Shown here: piece after piece, positions 22,841-35,086 of the stretch
How positions within the stretch are numbered: position 1 is the stretch's first letter
Layout of the letters: the number at the start of each line of letters is the position of its first letter
Source of the DNA: Saccharina japonica
Lineage: Eukaryota > Sar > Phaeophyceae > Laminariales > Laminariaceae
Length of the DNA stretch: 64,000 bases
Assembly: GCA_008828725.1 (NCBI GenBank)
Contig: MEHQ01004134.1
Coordinates: 649,798 to 713,797, forward strand
Reading direction: 5' to 3'
Translations under genes and position numbers: made by a program
The notes under the pieces: model-generated
Told to the model about the DNA's origin: nothing
Seen by the model: only the letters and a program-made list of their open reading frames with translations
The model's database searches: none

Positions 22841-23839
22841 CGCGGCAATGGTGGTAAGATACCAGGTACAAATGAGCTATATACGGCAGTGAGAGAAGAG
22901 CAAAAGAGGAGACAAAGTATGGGTGTAATCTCATGCCGTAGCAGAGAGCCCTCATCGATCCCAAACTATATACCGTATAACACGGACCCCACACATAAGC
23001 ACACCCGGTGATATGTTTTTTACTTCGTTTTTTCACCGTCACTTTATCAACGGGGGTACGTTAGATAACACACCCTTTACGTATGTACGCCTGGAAACAG
23101 TGTCAAACTCACAATTATCACACCACCTGGTGGATGGATATCATTCACAATTCACAATCAACCCGCACCGGTATGGACACCAGCATGGAGGTAACTGCTG
23201 CGCTCCATCACAGTAGGCCGAACGAGTCTGCGGCTTCGACCCCACCTGTAGCTGCTGCTGCCGCGCCTCGGGCGACGATCATGTCGTTTTTCTCTGGGAC
23301 CAGCGCGCTTGCCGGTACTGGCACTAACGTGATCACGCCTCCTACGTCCGCCGTGTCCCAAGCCCCGACTACCGGTACCGCCCGAGGCGCGGCAGCAGCA
23401 GCTACAGGTGGGGTCGAAGCCGCAGACTCGTTCGGCCCACTGTGATGGAGCGCAGCAGTTACCTCCATGCTGGTGTCCATACCGGTGCGGGTTGATTGTG
23501 AATTGTGAATGATATCCATCCACCAGGTGGTGTGATAATTGTGAGTTTGACACTGTTTCCAGGCGTACATACGTAAGGGGTGTGTTATCTAACGTACCCC
23601 CGTTGATAAAGTGACGGTGAAAAAACGAAGTAAAAAACATATCACCGGGTGTGCTTATGTGGGGGTGTGTTACCTGAGGGGTGCGTGCGGCCTTCCGTGT
23701 TATACGGTATATAGTTTGGGATCGATGAGGGCTCTCTGCTACGGCATGAGATTACACCCATACTTTGTCTCCTCTTTTGCTCTTCTCTCAATGCCGTATA
23801 TAGCTCATTTGTACCTGGTATCGTACCACCATTGCCGCG
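22841..23839. mobile_element. Palindromic element, about 1 kb
   Basis: Arms 22841-23270 and 23392-23839 are nearly perfect inverted copies (outer end CGCGGCAATGGTGGTA) around a loop of about 120 bases rich in GGTACC-like words. Both strands translate the same arm peptide (MYAWKQCQTHNYHTTWWMD). No target duplication seen. Degenerate fragments of the arm recur at 24240-24360 and near 24740. It lies inside the RING gene's first intron. Confidence 0.75.
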
Positions 23840-23989
23840 CTACTGGTACTGGTACCGGTACCGGTACCGGCGAAGCACCCGCAGTTCTTGCAGCAACGAC
23901 CAACGCGCTATCGTGTGCCTTACTATCACCGGCTATACGTGAGAATGGAAAAAACAAACTGGTTTTTGACCAAAGCCTGTCATGCGTTG

Positions 23990-24310
23990 GCACACCCCTT
24001 GCGAACACCCCCCCTTGTTATCACACCCCCTGCATTCTGGCCGGGGTCTGTTCACACTCACTCCATAGCAATACTTGATACACCGTTATCACACCCTCTC
24101 ATTACCACACCCCCTGAATCTGGCCGGGGTCTGTGAACTCTCCTTATCGACCAATAATGCCGTTAGCACACCCCCTCGTTGTCACACCCCCTCGTTACCA
24201 CACCCCCTAGCTGCAGGGCTCTCGTGCATGGTGTTTATCACCGGGGATGCGTTAGATAGCACACACCCCCCCACAACCGCACACCCGGTAATAATATTTT
24301 TAAATGCCAA
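23990..24310 (+). repeat. CACACCCCCT tandem repeat
   Basis: The word TNNCACACCCCCT recurs about ten times, with GGCCGGGGTCTGT duplicated at about 24042 and 24123. Confidence 0.65.
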
Positions 24311-25065
24311 AATGTTATCACCGGGGTGTGCTTTCTTCCGTGTTACACGGTACCTGGTACGAATTAGTGGGTCGACGGGATGCTACCGGAGTAATAATAG
24401 AAACTAAAAAGCGGGGGAGCATGAAGTTTGTCCCCGGTTGTGGAAAAAGCCTCCGGACGGTACATAGAAAGTGAGACGATTCAAACGACAAGCACTCGCC
24501 TCGCGACCGACCGACGACAGCCCGGATAAGTGAAAATATGTTGAGGAAACAACCGACCATCCCGCCCGCCCATCGTTGTGCGCGAGACACGCCTACAACG
24601 GCGTTAGCTATGTACCTGGTAGTGCTTATTTTTTCAGGGTATCTACTCTCTGCGACGAGGTGCCACGTTGATTTCAGGCGAATCAACGCGGGGGTAGTAG
24701 CCCTGGGTGAGAGTCTCAGGCTGATCGCAGCAGATAGGCTTCATTGATCCCAAACTATATACGAATTAATGCGTGGACGGAATGTTGCCGGGGTGTTCGA
24801 TACCGTACTCGCAATATTTAGGATTTCTGTGCATCTGTACAGTACCGCGGATGCTGCCAGTACTGGCAGTATTTCGGCCGTAAGTACTGCTCATACTGCG
24901 AGGGTATCCATTGCTCTTAAATGCTCCCAGTTTACTCGGGCACCGTTTTGATAAGTTCATCCACAGTTTTTCCGTAGAAACCATATTGTACACAGATGCT
25001 CCTCCTGCTGTAGGAGTGGAAGTCGGAGAAAAAAAATGTCGGGGGGGAAACACTGAGGATAGCGG

Positions 25066-25164
25066 GAACACTGGCAATGTATCAGGGTTCAATATTGGCA
25101 ATACTGGCAGTGTGTCAGGGTTCAATATTGGGAATACTGGCAGTGTGTCAGGGTTAAATACTGC
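25066..25164 (+). repeat. 33-bp tandem repeat, three copies
   Basis: Unit AATACTGGCAGTGTGTCAGG GTTCAATATTGGG, three near-identical copies; neighbouring DNA is rich in TACTGCCAGTACTGGCAGTA-like palindromes. Confidence 0.7.
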
Positions 25165-25401
25165 TTATATTGTCAGTACTCGCAGTTTTTCGGAGTGTGG
25201 ACTGCGGACACTGCTTGTACTTCAAGTTTTTCGGGGTTCGATAATGCGGGTGCTGCCGGTACTCGCAGTAGTTTAGGCGGATACAGCCAGTACTGATCGT
25301 GTTCTGGGGTGCTGTACTGCGGATGCTGCCAGTGCTGGCAGTATTTTGGCCGTTAGGACTCTCATACTGCGAGAACTCGCAGCAATTGTCAGGTGCATTC
25401 G

Positions 25402-25985
25402 GTCGCCCCGGTAGTCTAGTGGTCAGCTTTTAAATTTACTAGCATTGGTTCCCGAGTTCGAATCCCACCGTAGTGAGATTTTAACCTTTTTTATTTTATT
25501 AAAAGGAACCAATTGCTGAGAGGGCCTTCGTAGCGTGCGCAGGCGGAATTCGACGCGAGTCGATATATATATATATATATATTTTTTTTCCATCCCATGT
25601 ATTATTTTCGCACTTCTGTCTCTCTCTCCCTCCCTAGTCGTAACTCAGATCCGGGGTCACGAAGTGGGTTCCTCTCCCTCCTCCCCCACTACGGTCCTTG
25701 CCTTGATTTTTATCGCGCAGAGGGTTCAGCCTTCCCAACGCTCGTCGATTTTCATCGAATTTTGCCAACTCACGCTCTCGCGCTTTCCGCTACTTAAGAA
25801 GAAAGGGCTGAAATCTTATCGCGGTAGAAAATCAAGGCACGAACCGTCGTACGAGTAGTGGGGAGGAGGGAGGAGAAGAGCTTACAGTACTCAGTGACCC
25901 CGGGTCTGAGTTACGACTAAAGAGGGAGAGAAAAAGGAAGGGCGAAGAAAATAAATGGGATGGAAAATAAAATCATATATATATA
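25402..25985 (+). mobile_element. tRNA-headed SINE with an antisense copy nested inside
   Basis: The head contains a perfect pol III A-box-like TAGTCTAGTGG (25412) and a B-box-like GAGTTCGAATCCC (25454). The body GCTGAGAG...CGACGCGAGTCGA is interrupted at about 25563 by an antisense partial copy (to about 25797), then resumes (AGGGCTGAAATCTTATCGCG) to an A-rich tail after AAATGGGATGGA. The second family member at 46261-46610 shows the uninterrupted order. The tRNA fold is degenerate, so this is not a functional tRNA. Confidence 0.65.
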
Positions 25986-26309
25986 CTCGTATATTTTGTC
26001 AGTGCTCGCAGTTTTTCGGAGTGTGTACTGCGGATACTGCTTGTGCTTCAAGTTTTTCGTGGTTCGATGATGCGGGTACTGCAGGTACTCGCAGTATTTT
26101 AGGTGGATACTGCCAGTACTGGTGGTGTTTTGGGGTGCTGTTCTGCGGATGCTGCCAGTACTGTCAGTATTTTTGGCCGTTAGGACTCGCAGCAGTTGTT
26201 CGTTACAATGGTTGCTTCGATACTTTTGTATCGCCGAGAACATTCCATAGGCGCATCGCTCGGCGTTTGCGTCCGCCCCGCTGTCGAGTAAACGAGCTTG
26301 GAAATCCGT

Positions 26310-26390
26310 CCGAGTGTACCTGGTACCAGCACCTGGTACCTGGTACACCTGGTACTTGGTACCAGCACCTGGTACCTGATACCATACATA
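26310..26390. repeat. ACCAGGTACCTGGT palindrome cluster
   Basis: Six or more overlapping TACCTGGTAC and GGTACCAG words in about 80 bases; the same words occur singly through the window. Confidence 0.75.
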
Positions 26391-26868
26391 TAATACGTAG
26401 CAGTACGCTGTACGGTGGGCCATGCGCCGTCACCAATCATATATGCTGAAACACTGGAACCATGGCGCCAACGCTTCAGAGTAAGCGTAACGGCGATAAG
26501 AACGTACCCACGCCATATATTACGCACTGATACGTACGTACTACTGCCGTGGTGTACGAGTAACTACAGCTGGGGCCCTACAAGGCATATTCGATGCCGG
26601 GCTAAACGTACACGTACATGGTGGAACCTTCGCTGACAGCAGTTTCTTCGTTCCCCCCAATGGTCACGAGTTTCCGTCTCTCGTCCGCTTGTTCCCCGAC
26701 ACATTTGATACGTACTACCGCTGACATTTACGTGCCTTCCCACGTTTTCCTCTTTCGCCTCGAGGAGGGCAATGCATCACAATCTCAAATGTGTCAGGGC
26801 TCTGCATGGCACTATGATACCAGTACCGTTACCATGACGGCGATTCATGGGGTGTAGCATATATTATA

Positions 26869-28420
26869 GGGCAATGGTCATTTGGGGGTATACCCCCTGG
26901 TTTTACGGCCATTTGGGGGTAGGGTCAGAATGCGCCCGCGGAAGCCCAAACAGGCCTCAAACGCCATTCCGAAGCCCTGGCGAGATGCCCGAAGCCCATG
27001 CCCAGCACGCACACAACTTTTGTTTTTTTCAGGCACGTCCTTGGGCCTAACGGGACGGCGGCGCACGAGGGAGCAAACGAAGTCCCCCCTTTGACCACCT
27101 CTTGGGGGGGGGTAACCCCACGTACCTACTAAATTTATCTACTCCCCCCGATTGACCACTTTTTTCACCCCGTTTGACCGAAACCATACCCCCTTTTGAC
27201 CATCTGTGACAGCTTTAAAAACGACTACAGCAGTACGTATCCGCGTCGTCACCGCCCAACAGCCCGAACAGACCACGGGACGGAACATCCAGAACTTGCG
27301 AGTAGTCGGGATCGTTTGCCTCCCAAGAAATAAATATCGGGACAACTATACAAATCAAATCTTTATAGACGATATGAAGATATCGGCTCTTCTGAGAAAA
27401 CATGACGGTGATGGGGGAATCAGAACACATACGAGTACGTGTATACTCGGTGTATGGGTCGTGAGTTGCTGGGTGCTTGGTGCTTGGTGCTTCGTTCCTG
27501 GGTGCTGTGGGTCATGGATGCGCGGTGTTGGGTTGTTGGACGGGAGGGGTCTTTGGGACACGAGCAACATCAGGCGCAACGACGGTCGTTAGTCTTCTTG
27601 AGAAGTGCTTTCCTCCTGTCCCCAACGTATCCATCCCCGACGGCAGGCTGGTGTGTTCGAGTACAGATCGCCAGGATCACACCCAGCAACCAAGCACCAA
27701 GCACCAAGCACCCAGCAACCCACGACCCATACGCCGAGTATATACGTATGTGTTCTGATTCCCCCATCACCATAGCAACCAAGCACCAAGCACCAAGCAC
27801 CCAGCAACTCACGACCCATACGCCGAGTATACACGTACTCGTATGTGTTCTGATTCCCCCATCACCGTCATGTTTTCTCAGAAGAGCCGATATCTTCATA
27901 TCGTCTATAAAGATTTGATTTGTATAGTTGTGCCGAAATTTATTTCTTGGGAGGCAAACGATCCCGACTACTCGCAAGTTCTGGATGTTCCGTCCCGTGG
28001 TCTGTTCGGGCTGTTGGGCGGTGACGACGCGGATACGTACTGCTGTAGTCGTTTTTGAAGCTGTCACAGATGGTCAAAAGGGGGTATGGTTTCGGTCAAA
28101 CGGGGTGAAAAAAGTGGTCAATCGGGGGGAGTAGATAAATTTAGTAGGTACGTGGGGTTATCCCCCCCCAAGAGGTGGTCAAAGGGGGGACTTCGTTTGC
28201 TCCCTCGTGCGCCGCCGTCCCGTTAGGCCCAAGGACGTGCCTGGAAAAAAAAAAAAAGTTGTGTGCGTGCTGGGCATGGGCTTCGGGCATCTCGCCAGGG
28301 CTTCGGAATGGCGTTTGAGGCCTGTTTGGGCCCGCGGGTGCGCGTTCCACGGGCGCATTTTGACCCTCCCCCCCAAATGGCCGTAAAACCAGGGGATATA
28401 CCCCCAAATGACCATTGCCC
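26869..28420. mobile_element. Mutator-like foldback element, copy 2, with 9-bp target duplication
   Basis: Ends GGGCAATGGTCATTTGGGGG and its complement are flanked on both sides by TATATTATA (26860-26868 and 28421-28429), a 9-bp target duplication as in Mutator-like elements. The arms match copy 1 (8470-9943). The loop carries an extra duplication of ACCAAGCACCAAGCAC-type words. Arm peptides related to DYSQVLDVPSRGLFGLL are present but frame-shifted relative to copy 1. No transposase, so non-autonomous. It lies in the RING gene intron. Confidence 0.85.
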
Positions 28421-28429
28421 TATATTATA

Positions 28430-31053
28430 CACCTACGTATACCCTTGCAGGCGACAGTAGATCCTCACCTGCAAGGATATATACATATATACCCATGAGT
28501 ACAATTTATCCCGAGGTTTGCAGGTGTCGGTAGATTGATTTCAAATCGCAGCCTACATCAAAGTTAGGGTGAACCCGCCACATCCGAGTTCGGGTTCGGG
28601 TTTGTTCTCGTGTTCGGTTAGGCGACGCGTGCAAACCCAGGGACATATCGTATTCATGCCATGCCCGCAACTCTATTCTCGCGTTGGCACACAGGCATGT
28701 CAGCTATTAATAGCTCGCTATGCTATGTGGAAAGATGACGTTTCCGTCATACCCGTCGTGCCGACACGGCAAGTGACCGCCGATCGATAAACAACCGGAC
28801 TACCACCCGTGTAAAAATAACATACCTACGTATACGTACCCTTCACGCGGTCTTGAGTAATACGTTCGATCGAACTATCACATGCTGCTCGCACATACAA
28901 GTTTCGACGGAATTCTCGATTTCACAGGTGAGGTGTCTTTTAACTTTGTATGAACAAAACAAAATGACGGCGCCTTTCCAAGACAAGAGTAGAACAGCGG
29001 TAGAATGAAAAGCGAAACACAACGGCCGGTGAAAACATAGCTAAACAAGATAGTCGACGACGATCCCTCGTAGGCTCCGTGGAAACTCAGGACGCACGCA
29101 TTTAGCTGCACTATTCTCGGAGCGCCTAGAGATGGGCACCGAATAGCATTTTCGACAAACTGGAAACCAGATAGGAGGCGTTATTCTCCAAAACGAAAAA
29201 CCGGTTTACCCGTTTTTTTTTGCAGGTATGATAGCCTCCAAAACATTGGAGACCACGGGTGATTTATTTCCCCCTCTCGATTTGCACCTTGTTGTGTACC
29301 CCCAAGTGGTTAACTGGTTCTCTTCGTTACCTTATTTTTCCTACTTTCACGCTATCGTGCTTTTGCCCACGTTTTTCATTGCTGCAGGCTCGTTTTGGTG
29401 TAGATGTGGACGCCCTAAAAAATGACAATGGGGGAATATAGTAAAAACCGCTTTTTGTTTTGAAAACCGACTAACTGCACACGCCTGCCCGGTCTCCAAA
29501 AACCGCGGTTAACCGAATTATCTTTATCCGGTGCCCATCTCTAGTTGTAAACCTAGGGCTTGATTTTAAGAACCAGAAGCCCACAGTGGCCGCCGTAATA
29601 ATAAATACCCGGGAATCATGGCTTACTCGCCCCTTTGCGTTGTTCAGTTTTGTTCACAAGTATGCCTCCGAAACCTTTCCGTTTCGCCGTCGACCCCACC
29701 CGACCCCCACGTCGAGAAATTATTGTTCAGTGCTTGCCTCGCCCCCTCATGTACCCACTGATCACCATCGCCAAACGGGTATCTCCTGGGGGAGAGGTGC
29801 GGTACGGTATTTTTTCCCTAGGGCATTTGTGTCCAGTCCCCCAACTCGCCCTGCCGCGTGCGGCTGCTACCTGTTCAAATTTGTCGCTGCAGAATACCGG
29901 CAAACGTTGCGCACGAAATAGTTGAGTACTACTGTCAGCATTCACGTACGGACCATCGGCGCCTACTATATACCACCTGCGCCCACTTTTCGTGCCCACG
30001 TGCGCGCGGAACGTTTGGTTTCGTCAGCTCGAAATGGAGAGGTTCCGACAGAACTACAGTACACAATCCGACAGCAGCAATTAGCCAACCCATGGTCTCA
30101 TCGAAAAACTTCACACCTCGGGCGGGTCATCCATTCCCACTTCATGATGTATAGTATAAGCAGTTGACCTTTCAAGGAAAATGTATTCCCGATCTTGTAT
30201 GGTCCATGCAGTACAATTTGGCCTATAACGTTTTGGGTCATAACATTCGAAATACGACAAATTGGGCGTTACTGTTACTATAGCCGTGGTCACCAGGGCC
30301 GAGCGAACAAATACGTTTTTGGCATTTTTTTTGTTCGCCCACATTAAAATCAAGTAAGTTACAGCTTGCCAAGGGCCAAAATCAGCTACTTTTCACAAAA
30401 CCATGAATATCTCATCGGACTTGCGTTTTATATAAAAAGGAAAGCAGGATCCGTCCTTAGAATAACGAGAGCAATCGTTTCCCGCCCTTTTTTTTTAGGT
30501 TGGCTGGGTGACTTTTACGAACGAATGATCCGCGTGTGACGTCCCGGACACGGTTTTTGTCAGTTTTCTTCGTCAAAAATTATTATTTTTTCAAACGGGA
30601 AAAAGTTCCACCTTGCGATTTCAAAAACCCATCGAAATCCGCCCTCAGATATAGCTTGTTAAAACAGCACACCTAATGGGAATGGAATCCCTGTTTTCAG
30701 GTATATTGGTCGTAAAGAGTCGAAGAACAAAAATAAAATAGAAATGAATCAATCTTCCCCTTCGCGAGGAGACGGGCGTTACAGGGGTGTTTTGTGGAGT
30801 CAGAACTATGCTCTCACCTCTAGAAAATGTGTACTGTCGAGGTCGATTTTTTTTTAATTCTTCAATTGCATGGACTATACGATCTGGCTCATGTTGCCCA
30901 GTGGCACCCGTATAGTCTGCATATTCTAGCACACGTTTACTCGGCTGGATCTGCACTAGGTAGATCCTGCACAACCTCTCACAGCGCCTGGCGAGTAACT
31001 TTTAATAGATGATCTGCTGTAGGCAGATACAGTAGATAGGTAGATATCAATAT
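28430..31053. other. Remainder of RING gene intron 1
   Basis: No exon with convincing splice sites. Several plus-strand frames near 29.6-30.1 kb are open but unsupported. Confidence 0.35.
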
Positions 31054-31109
<56 letters not shown>

Positions 31110-31117
31110 ATAGATAG
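31054..31117 (+). repeat. (GATA)n microsatellite
   Basis: About 15 GATA units with minor interruptions, about 110 bases upstream of the RING gene exon 2 acceptor. Confidence 0.9.
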
Positions 31118-31228
31118 ATCATCATCTGTTGGAGGTCTGAAACACTTTGAAACTCCTTTCGTTCGTTTTGTTTTTTGCATGTTGTTCTCTTCCGACGTTT
31201 TCTTGTTTTTGTTTTTTCGCCCGTCCAG

Positions 31229-31428
31229 CACAACTTCCACCGAGGGTGTTTGACGGAGAATAGGCGGGCCGGGAACACAGGTTGCCCGTATTGTCGCGGC
31301 ACTCTGGAGCAAGGACTCACTCCTGAGGCCACTGCAGCCGAGAGGGAAGCCTCGGCGGCCGCGGCACGGCAGCAGGACCAGCGGCAAGCGATACGCAATG
31401 CCGCGGGACGAGCGCGGATGGCTTTGGC
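31229..31428 (+). CDS. RING-H2 finger protein, exon 2
   Basis: The acceptor has a long pyrimidine tract ending GCCCGTCCAG. Phase 0 entry matches exon 1. The peptide begins HNFHRGCLTENRRAGNTG then CPYC: ligands 4 to 8, completing C-x2-C-x19-C-x-H-x2-H-x2-C-x11-C-x2-C with exon 1. The rest (PEATAAEREASAAAARQQDQ) is an Ala/Gln/Arg helix. Donor TTTGGC|GTGAGT leaves two bases of a split codon. Confidence 0.88.
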
Positions 31429-31546
31429 GTGAGTGAAGTTTTTTCTTCTCTGCCATATTCCTTTTTTGTTTACTTTACCCTGTACTTGGAAGGAGAGGGT
31501 GGGGAGAGGCAGGCGTGTTTTGGTCCGTGACGCTGTTGGGGGGTTG

Positions 31547-31548
<2 letters not shown>

Positions 31549-31578
<30 letters not shown>
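31549..31578 (+). repeat. (CTG)10 in intron 2 of the RING gene
   Basis: Ten CTG units within the intron 31429-31915. Confidence 0.9.
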
Positions 31579-31581
<3 letters not shown>

Positions 31582-31915
31582 AATGAATAGAGGGACACCG
31601 AAGATCCGAGGGTGCATGACTGGTGACGGCGGTAAATAATGACGCAGTGAAATCCATTCTTCAGCTGTGGGGGTTGAGTTTCGACCATACTGCAAATTTT
31701 CTCGTGATGACCATTGAAGCAAAATGTCCCGCATTTTTCGCAAGACCTGGAGGGTCGAGTTGCTATATATTGCCGGGCGTCGCCTTTGCTTCACCTTGGG
31801 CCTTTTATAGCACTGCGCTTGACAGCACGACGTCGCGTGTTCCACACGCCCGGTGCACTAAACTTGCCAAACCCCCCACTTGTTGTCCTAACTATTGCGC
31901 TCACAATGTGATCAG

Positions 31916-32021
31916 GAGGAGCTTGAGACGGCGCGAACAAACGCTGGCACTCGAGGCGGCCGCGGCAGCATCCCCATCAGCGGAGGAACGAAGCGACACG
32001 CCTGCTTTAGCAGTGACATAG
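31916..32021 (+). CDS. RING-H2 finger protein, exon 3 (terminal)
   Basis: Acceptor CACAATGTGATCAG; one base completes the split codon as Ala. It reads RRSLRRREQTLALEAAAAAS and ends TPALAVT at TAG 32019-32021. The Arg- and Ala-rich character continues exon 2. A second long frame through the same bases (EELETARTNAGTRGG) would need a different exon 2 donor phase. Confidence 0.7.
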
Positions 32022-33823
32022 ACGCGACAAACCCGCACACGGTACCTGCCTTGTGTGCGTTGAGCGGTGCCGGTGCTTCGATCACTCTTTTTTTTTCGTT
32101 TTTCTTTTTATCCGGACACCAAGGCAGAAATCGCTGTCCACGCTTACGAACGCACAAGGATAAGCTTATTTGCTTTAGTGTAGTTGTTTTATCCCAGTTC
32201 ACTTTCCCACCGACCGACTACCCATACGTAAGCTGCTCCCGGGTGGGGGGGGTTAGAGGGGGGTGGGTTTTGGTAGTGCCGCGGGCATGCCTTCCGCTGC
32301 CTTCGCCGCATCATCTCACCTTGGCGTGCCGTAAGCCATACGATGCTTGACGATCGGTACATTGTCGGTGGCGCCTTTCGGGTAGCCTGCTTCAGGGGAA
32401 AAAAATGCGTCCGTGTCGGTGCCCCTCTAGGCCAGCGCAGTAAAATTGTAGAAATGTAGGGCTGCAGCATTCGGTGTGCATGGACTCAATCGCGGATTTT
32501 GAATGGATGGGTGGGTTCTTGAGATTCCCGGCACGCGGCTGCCAGTCTCGCTAGAGCTCAGAAACCTGAACTGCAAAACATGTGGGTACGGCGGTATGAT
32601 GAATTGCTGTGGCGTGCGTTTTCCTGGCTCGGCTGTTTGACGGTGGGCGGGGTACCGGTGGAGTGTGGCCTCGTACGCAGTGGTGAAGGTGCTCATTACA
32701 GGGGTGCTGGCGCGCAAGAAATCTTCCGAAGCAGGCGAGGAAGGCTATTGCTGCGAGCGTGACCCGGGCCTTAGACGAATAGCGACTCAGCGTCCCGGGG
32801 TGCGTTGGTTGGTGTCGTGTCGGGGCACCACCTTGGCGGCATCAACCCAGGGGCTTCGCGTCTTAGTCTGTGGTGTCGCGCCCATCGCTAGCCTCGTTAG
32901 AAGCGCGCCCACATTTATTTACTGTCTACCAGGTATAATATAAGTACCCGACCTGGGCGGCTGATGACTTAAAATAGCGACCGGCCGGCTTGAAGAAACG
33001 GTTATTCCCTCTTTCGTTATTCCATGGTAGGATGTCAAAGACGTGATGGCGTTGATACTTCAGGAAAATTGAGCCTTTACAAACGCCAGAGTGGATCTAC
33101 GTGGGGGCGACTGAGCCTGGTGCGGCGTGTGGCTGACTTGAGCCCCGAGCCCATCATAGGGCTCAATAAGCGCAGAGGTAACCGCGTTAGGATCGTTGCA
33201 CGCCGAATGCGGCCATGAGCGGTTTGCTTGCACATCGACGGCGCCGAGCTAACTTTTTTCTCAAATATAACATTGTATCCCGCTCACGCGAGGAAGGGCA
33301 GATGGCGCGCCATCTCGAAGCGACACTTCGACGGTCGATTTATCTGTACCACCTCGCTGCATTTGTCTTTGGGGTAGACGTAATAATACATTCGCGTATT
33401 ATATGTACCCAGGTGAATTGCAGCCTTCAAATAAGTACGGAAATCGATGGCGGTATTCGAGTACACACATGAAGAAAGGCTGCACCCCAGGCAGAAAGCT
33501 AATATCTACACAGCGAAAAACAACGTTTGAGCGCTTCGAAGCGAACTGACTACGTATTACCAGGAGGGTGGGAGGGCTACATACTACATTTCTTTGGTTC
33601 TACGAGTAAGCGCAACCAATCCAACAAGGAATCAAAGCAAAATCCGACTAGAACACAACAAGCAACACACAAAAAAGTTTTGCGCACCGGGGCGTACATA
33701 CGAAAACTGCGCAAGTCTTAAGAGTACGAACATCAACGAGCAGCAAAATCGAGTGCCGGCATGTATACGAGTAGCATGATGAGTTGTGGGGGGGGGCGTC
33801 ACGAAACGGCATACCAGTACCAG
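32022..33823. other. No supported gene
   Basis: Downstream of the RING gene. Some plus-strand open stretches (for example near 32.6-32.9 kb) lack clear splice sites; no repeat family was recognised. Confidence 0.3.
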
Positions 33824-33934
33824 GTAACCGTTTGAGACATGCACTCGCCCAAGTGCGACACGAGGCGACTAAAGGCGCTTTGGACGACTACCGCAAGAAG
33901 CGCCGAGTTGAGAACTTGTTCCCCATCGAAAAAA
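33824..33934 (+). CDS. Candidate internal exon, unknown protein
   Basis: Between a TACCAG acceptor and an AAAAA|GTAAGC donor the frame reads RHALAQVRHEATKGALDDYR then KKRRVENLFPIEK, a charged helical segment. No partner exon was found, and the acceptor lies in the common TACCAGGTA word. Tentative. Confidence 0.35.
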
Positions 33935-34859
33935 GTAAGCCGTTTTGCGCTGATGACCGTGTTGTTGGTACAACATAGAGATACATGTATGGTTGTTGGT
34001 ACAGCAGTATATATATAGAGGGAAAGCCCCCTCGGAACTCGCGGAGCAATACCACGTGTGACTACGAGATGATACCGCAGTGCTGAAAAACACGTCGAAG
34101 CACCTTAGGCGAGGTCTATCTAGCTGCAGACTGTAGGCACGGCCTTGAAACGTCCGCAATAAACAACAAAACGCTGCTCACACCGCCAATGTTTCTTTAC
34201 ACATCGGTCGGACGACAGAGTTTTCGAGGTGTTCATATGTACGTACGGAAAAGTTCCCAGCGCGCCGCGTTTTCCAAAAACGGGCACCATCACAACGCCC
34301 TACTGTCAATATTCTACACCAGCATGTCACGGCAGCCATGGCCAGCGTGCTCCTGCTACCCACGCATGCCCATACACAGGACTGCTTTGTTTGCGCCGAA
34401 AGCGACGCCCTAAACTAATACGCTTGTGCGACGTTTCCGCACAGCAGTGGGCGGCGAATGTCCCACTCACGATACGCATTTTCACACCAGAGCAAAGGTT
34501 CGCTCCTACCCTACCCTAACACGTCATCCTGCGGACCAAAAGGTGGCAGGCTATGGCGGCATCCCCCCCCTGCCCTCCGCACCCATGCCCTCCCCGTTTT
34601 GTTTCGGGGCACTCCCCTATCATCGATCGACTCTCTGCCAAAAGTAGGGTTCTACCCTGCATCTCCCAAGGCGGTTCCAAAGTACCCTACGCTCAGCCGT
34701 GCGCGCCCTGGGCGACCTCTCGCGTGCGCCGACGCTGGTGTGCTCGGGGCATGACGATGCGGTGGCTGCGACAAAGAGCCCCCCACGCTGCCCACAAGCC
34801 TCGCGTCAGACCGATACTACCACCGCAACAGCCTGGCTCAAGTATTCCCCCCCGTCACG

Positions 34860-35086
34860 ATGGCCACGGGAAATACGGGGTTGACGAGTGCCCCGAGCGA
34901 ACGCCCACGCATCACCGCAGCGTTGGTAAGCCTGGATGCGGAAGCAAAGGCAACAAGGGGTCGAAAAGCAGCGCGCCGCTGGCCTGAGACTTTCATTTTC
35001 GCGAATGGTCGCTGGCCCACAGGAGAAACGGAAACATGCCGCAGACATATTGTCGTACAAACCAGCAAAGGGGGGCATGCAAATAC
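34860..35086 (+). CDS. Possible first exon, unknown protein
   Basis: ATG in good context (ACGATGGCC) opens MATGNTGLTSAPSERPRITA and continues RWPETFIFANGRWPTGE. A GTAAGC donor occurs after RITAAL, and the frame also stays open past 35086. Which end is used, and whether it is expressed, is unknown. Confidence 0.25.

Larger units (their letters stand above)
21808..32021 (+). other. Locus: RING-H2 E3 ubiquitin ligase-like gene
   Basis: Three exons (21808-22245, 31229-31428, 31916-32021) give about 247 residues: a disordered Ser/Ala-rich N terminus, one RING-H2 finger near residues 125-175, and a basic helical tail. RING-H2 proteins act as E3 ubiquitin ligases that bind an E2; this is family knowledge, the substrate is unknown. 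No membrane segment is seen. Intron 1 is 8983 nt and contains palindromes at 22.8-23.8 and 26.9-28.4 kb plus the SINE. All eight zinc ligands are present. Confidence 0.8.

Noticed and set aside
23083-23570. Two 120-residue proteins on opposite strands
   Set aside because: They are the same palindrome arm read from each side; no splice sites or start context support expression.
25402-25480. A functional tRNA gene
   Set aside because: A and B boxes are present, but the T and anticodon stems do not pair and the sequence continues into a SINE body.
31054-31117. CRISPR-like spaced repeats
   Set aside because: This and similar tracts are plain microsatellites or minisatellites without unique spacers; the genome is eukaryotic.
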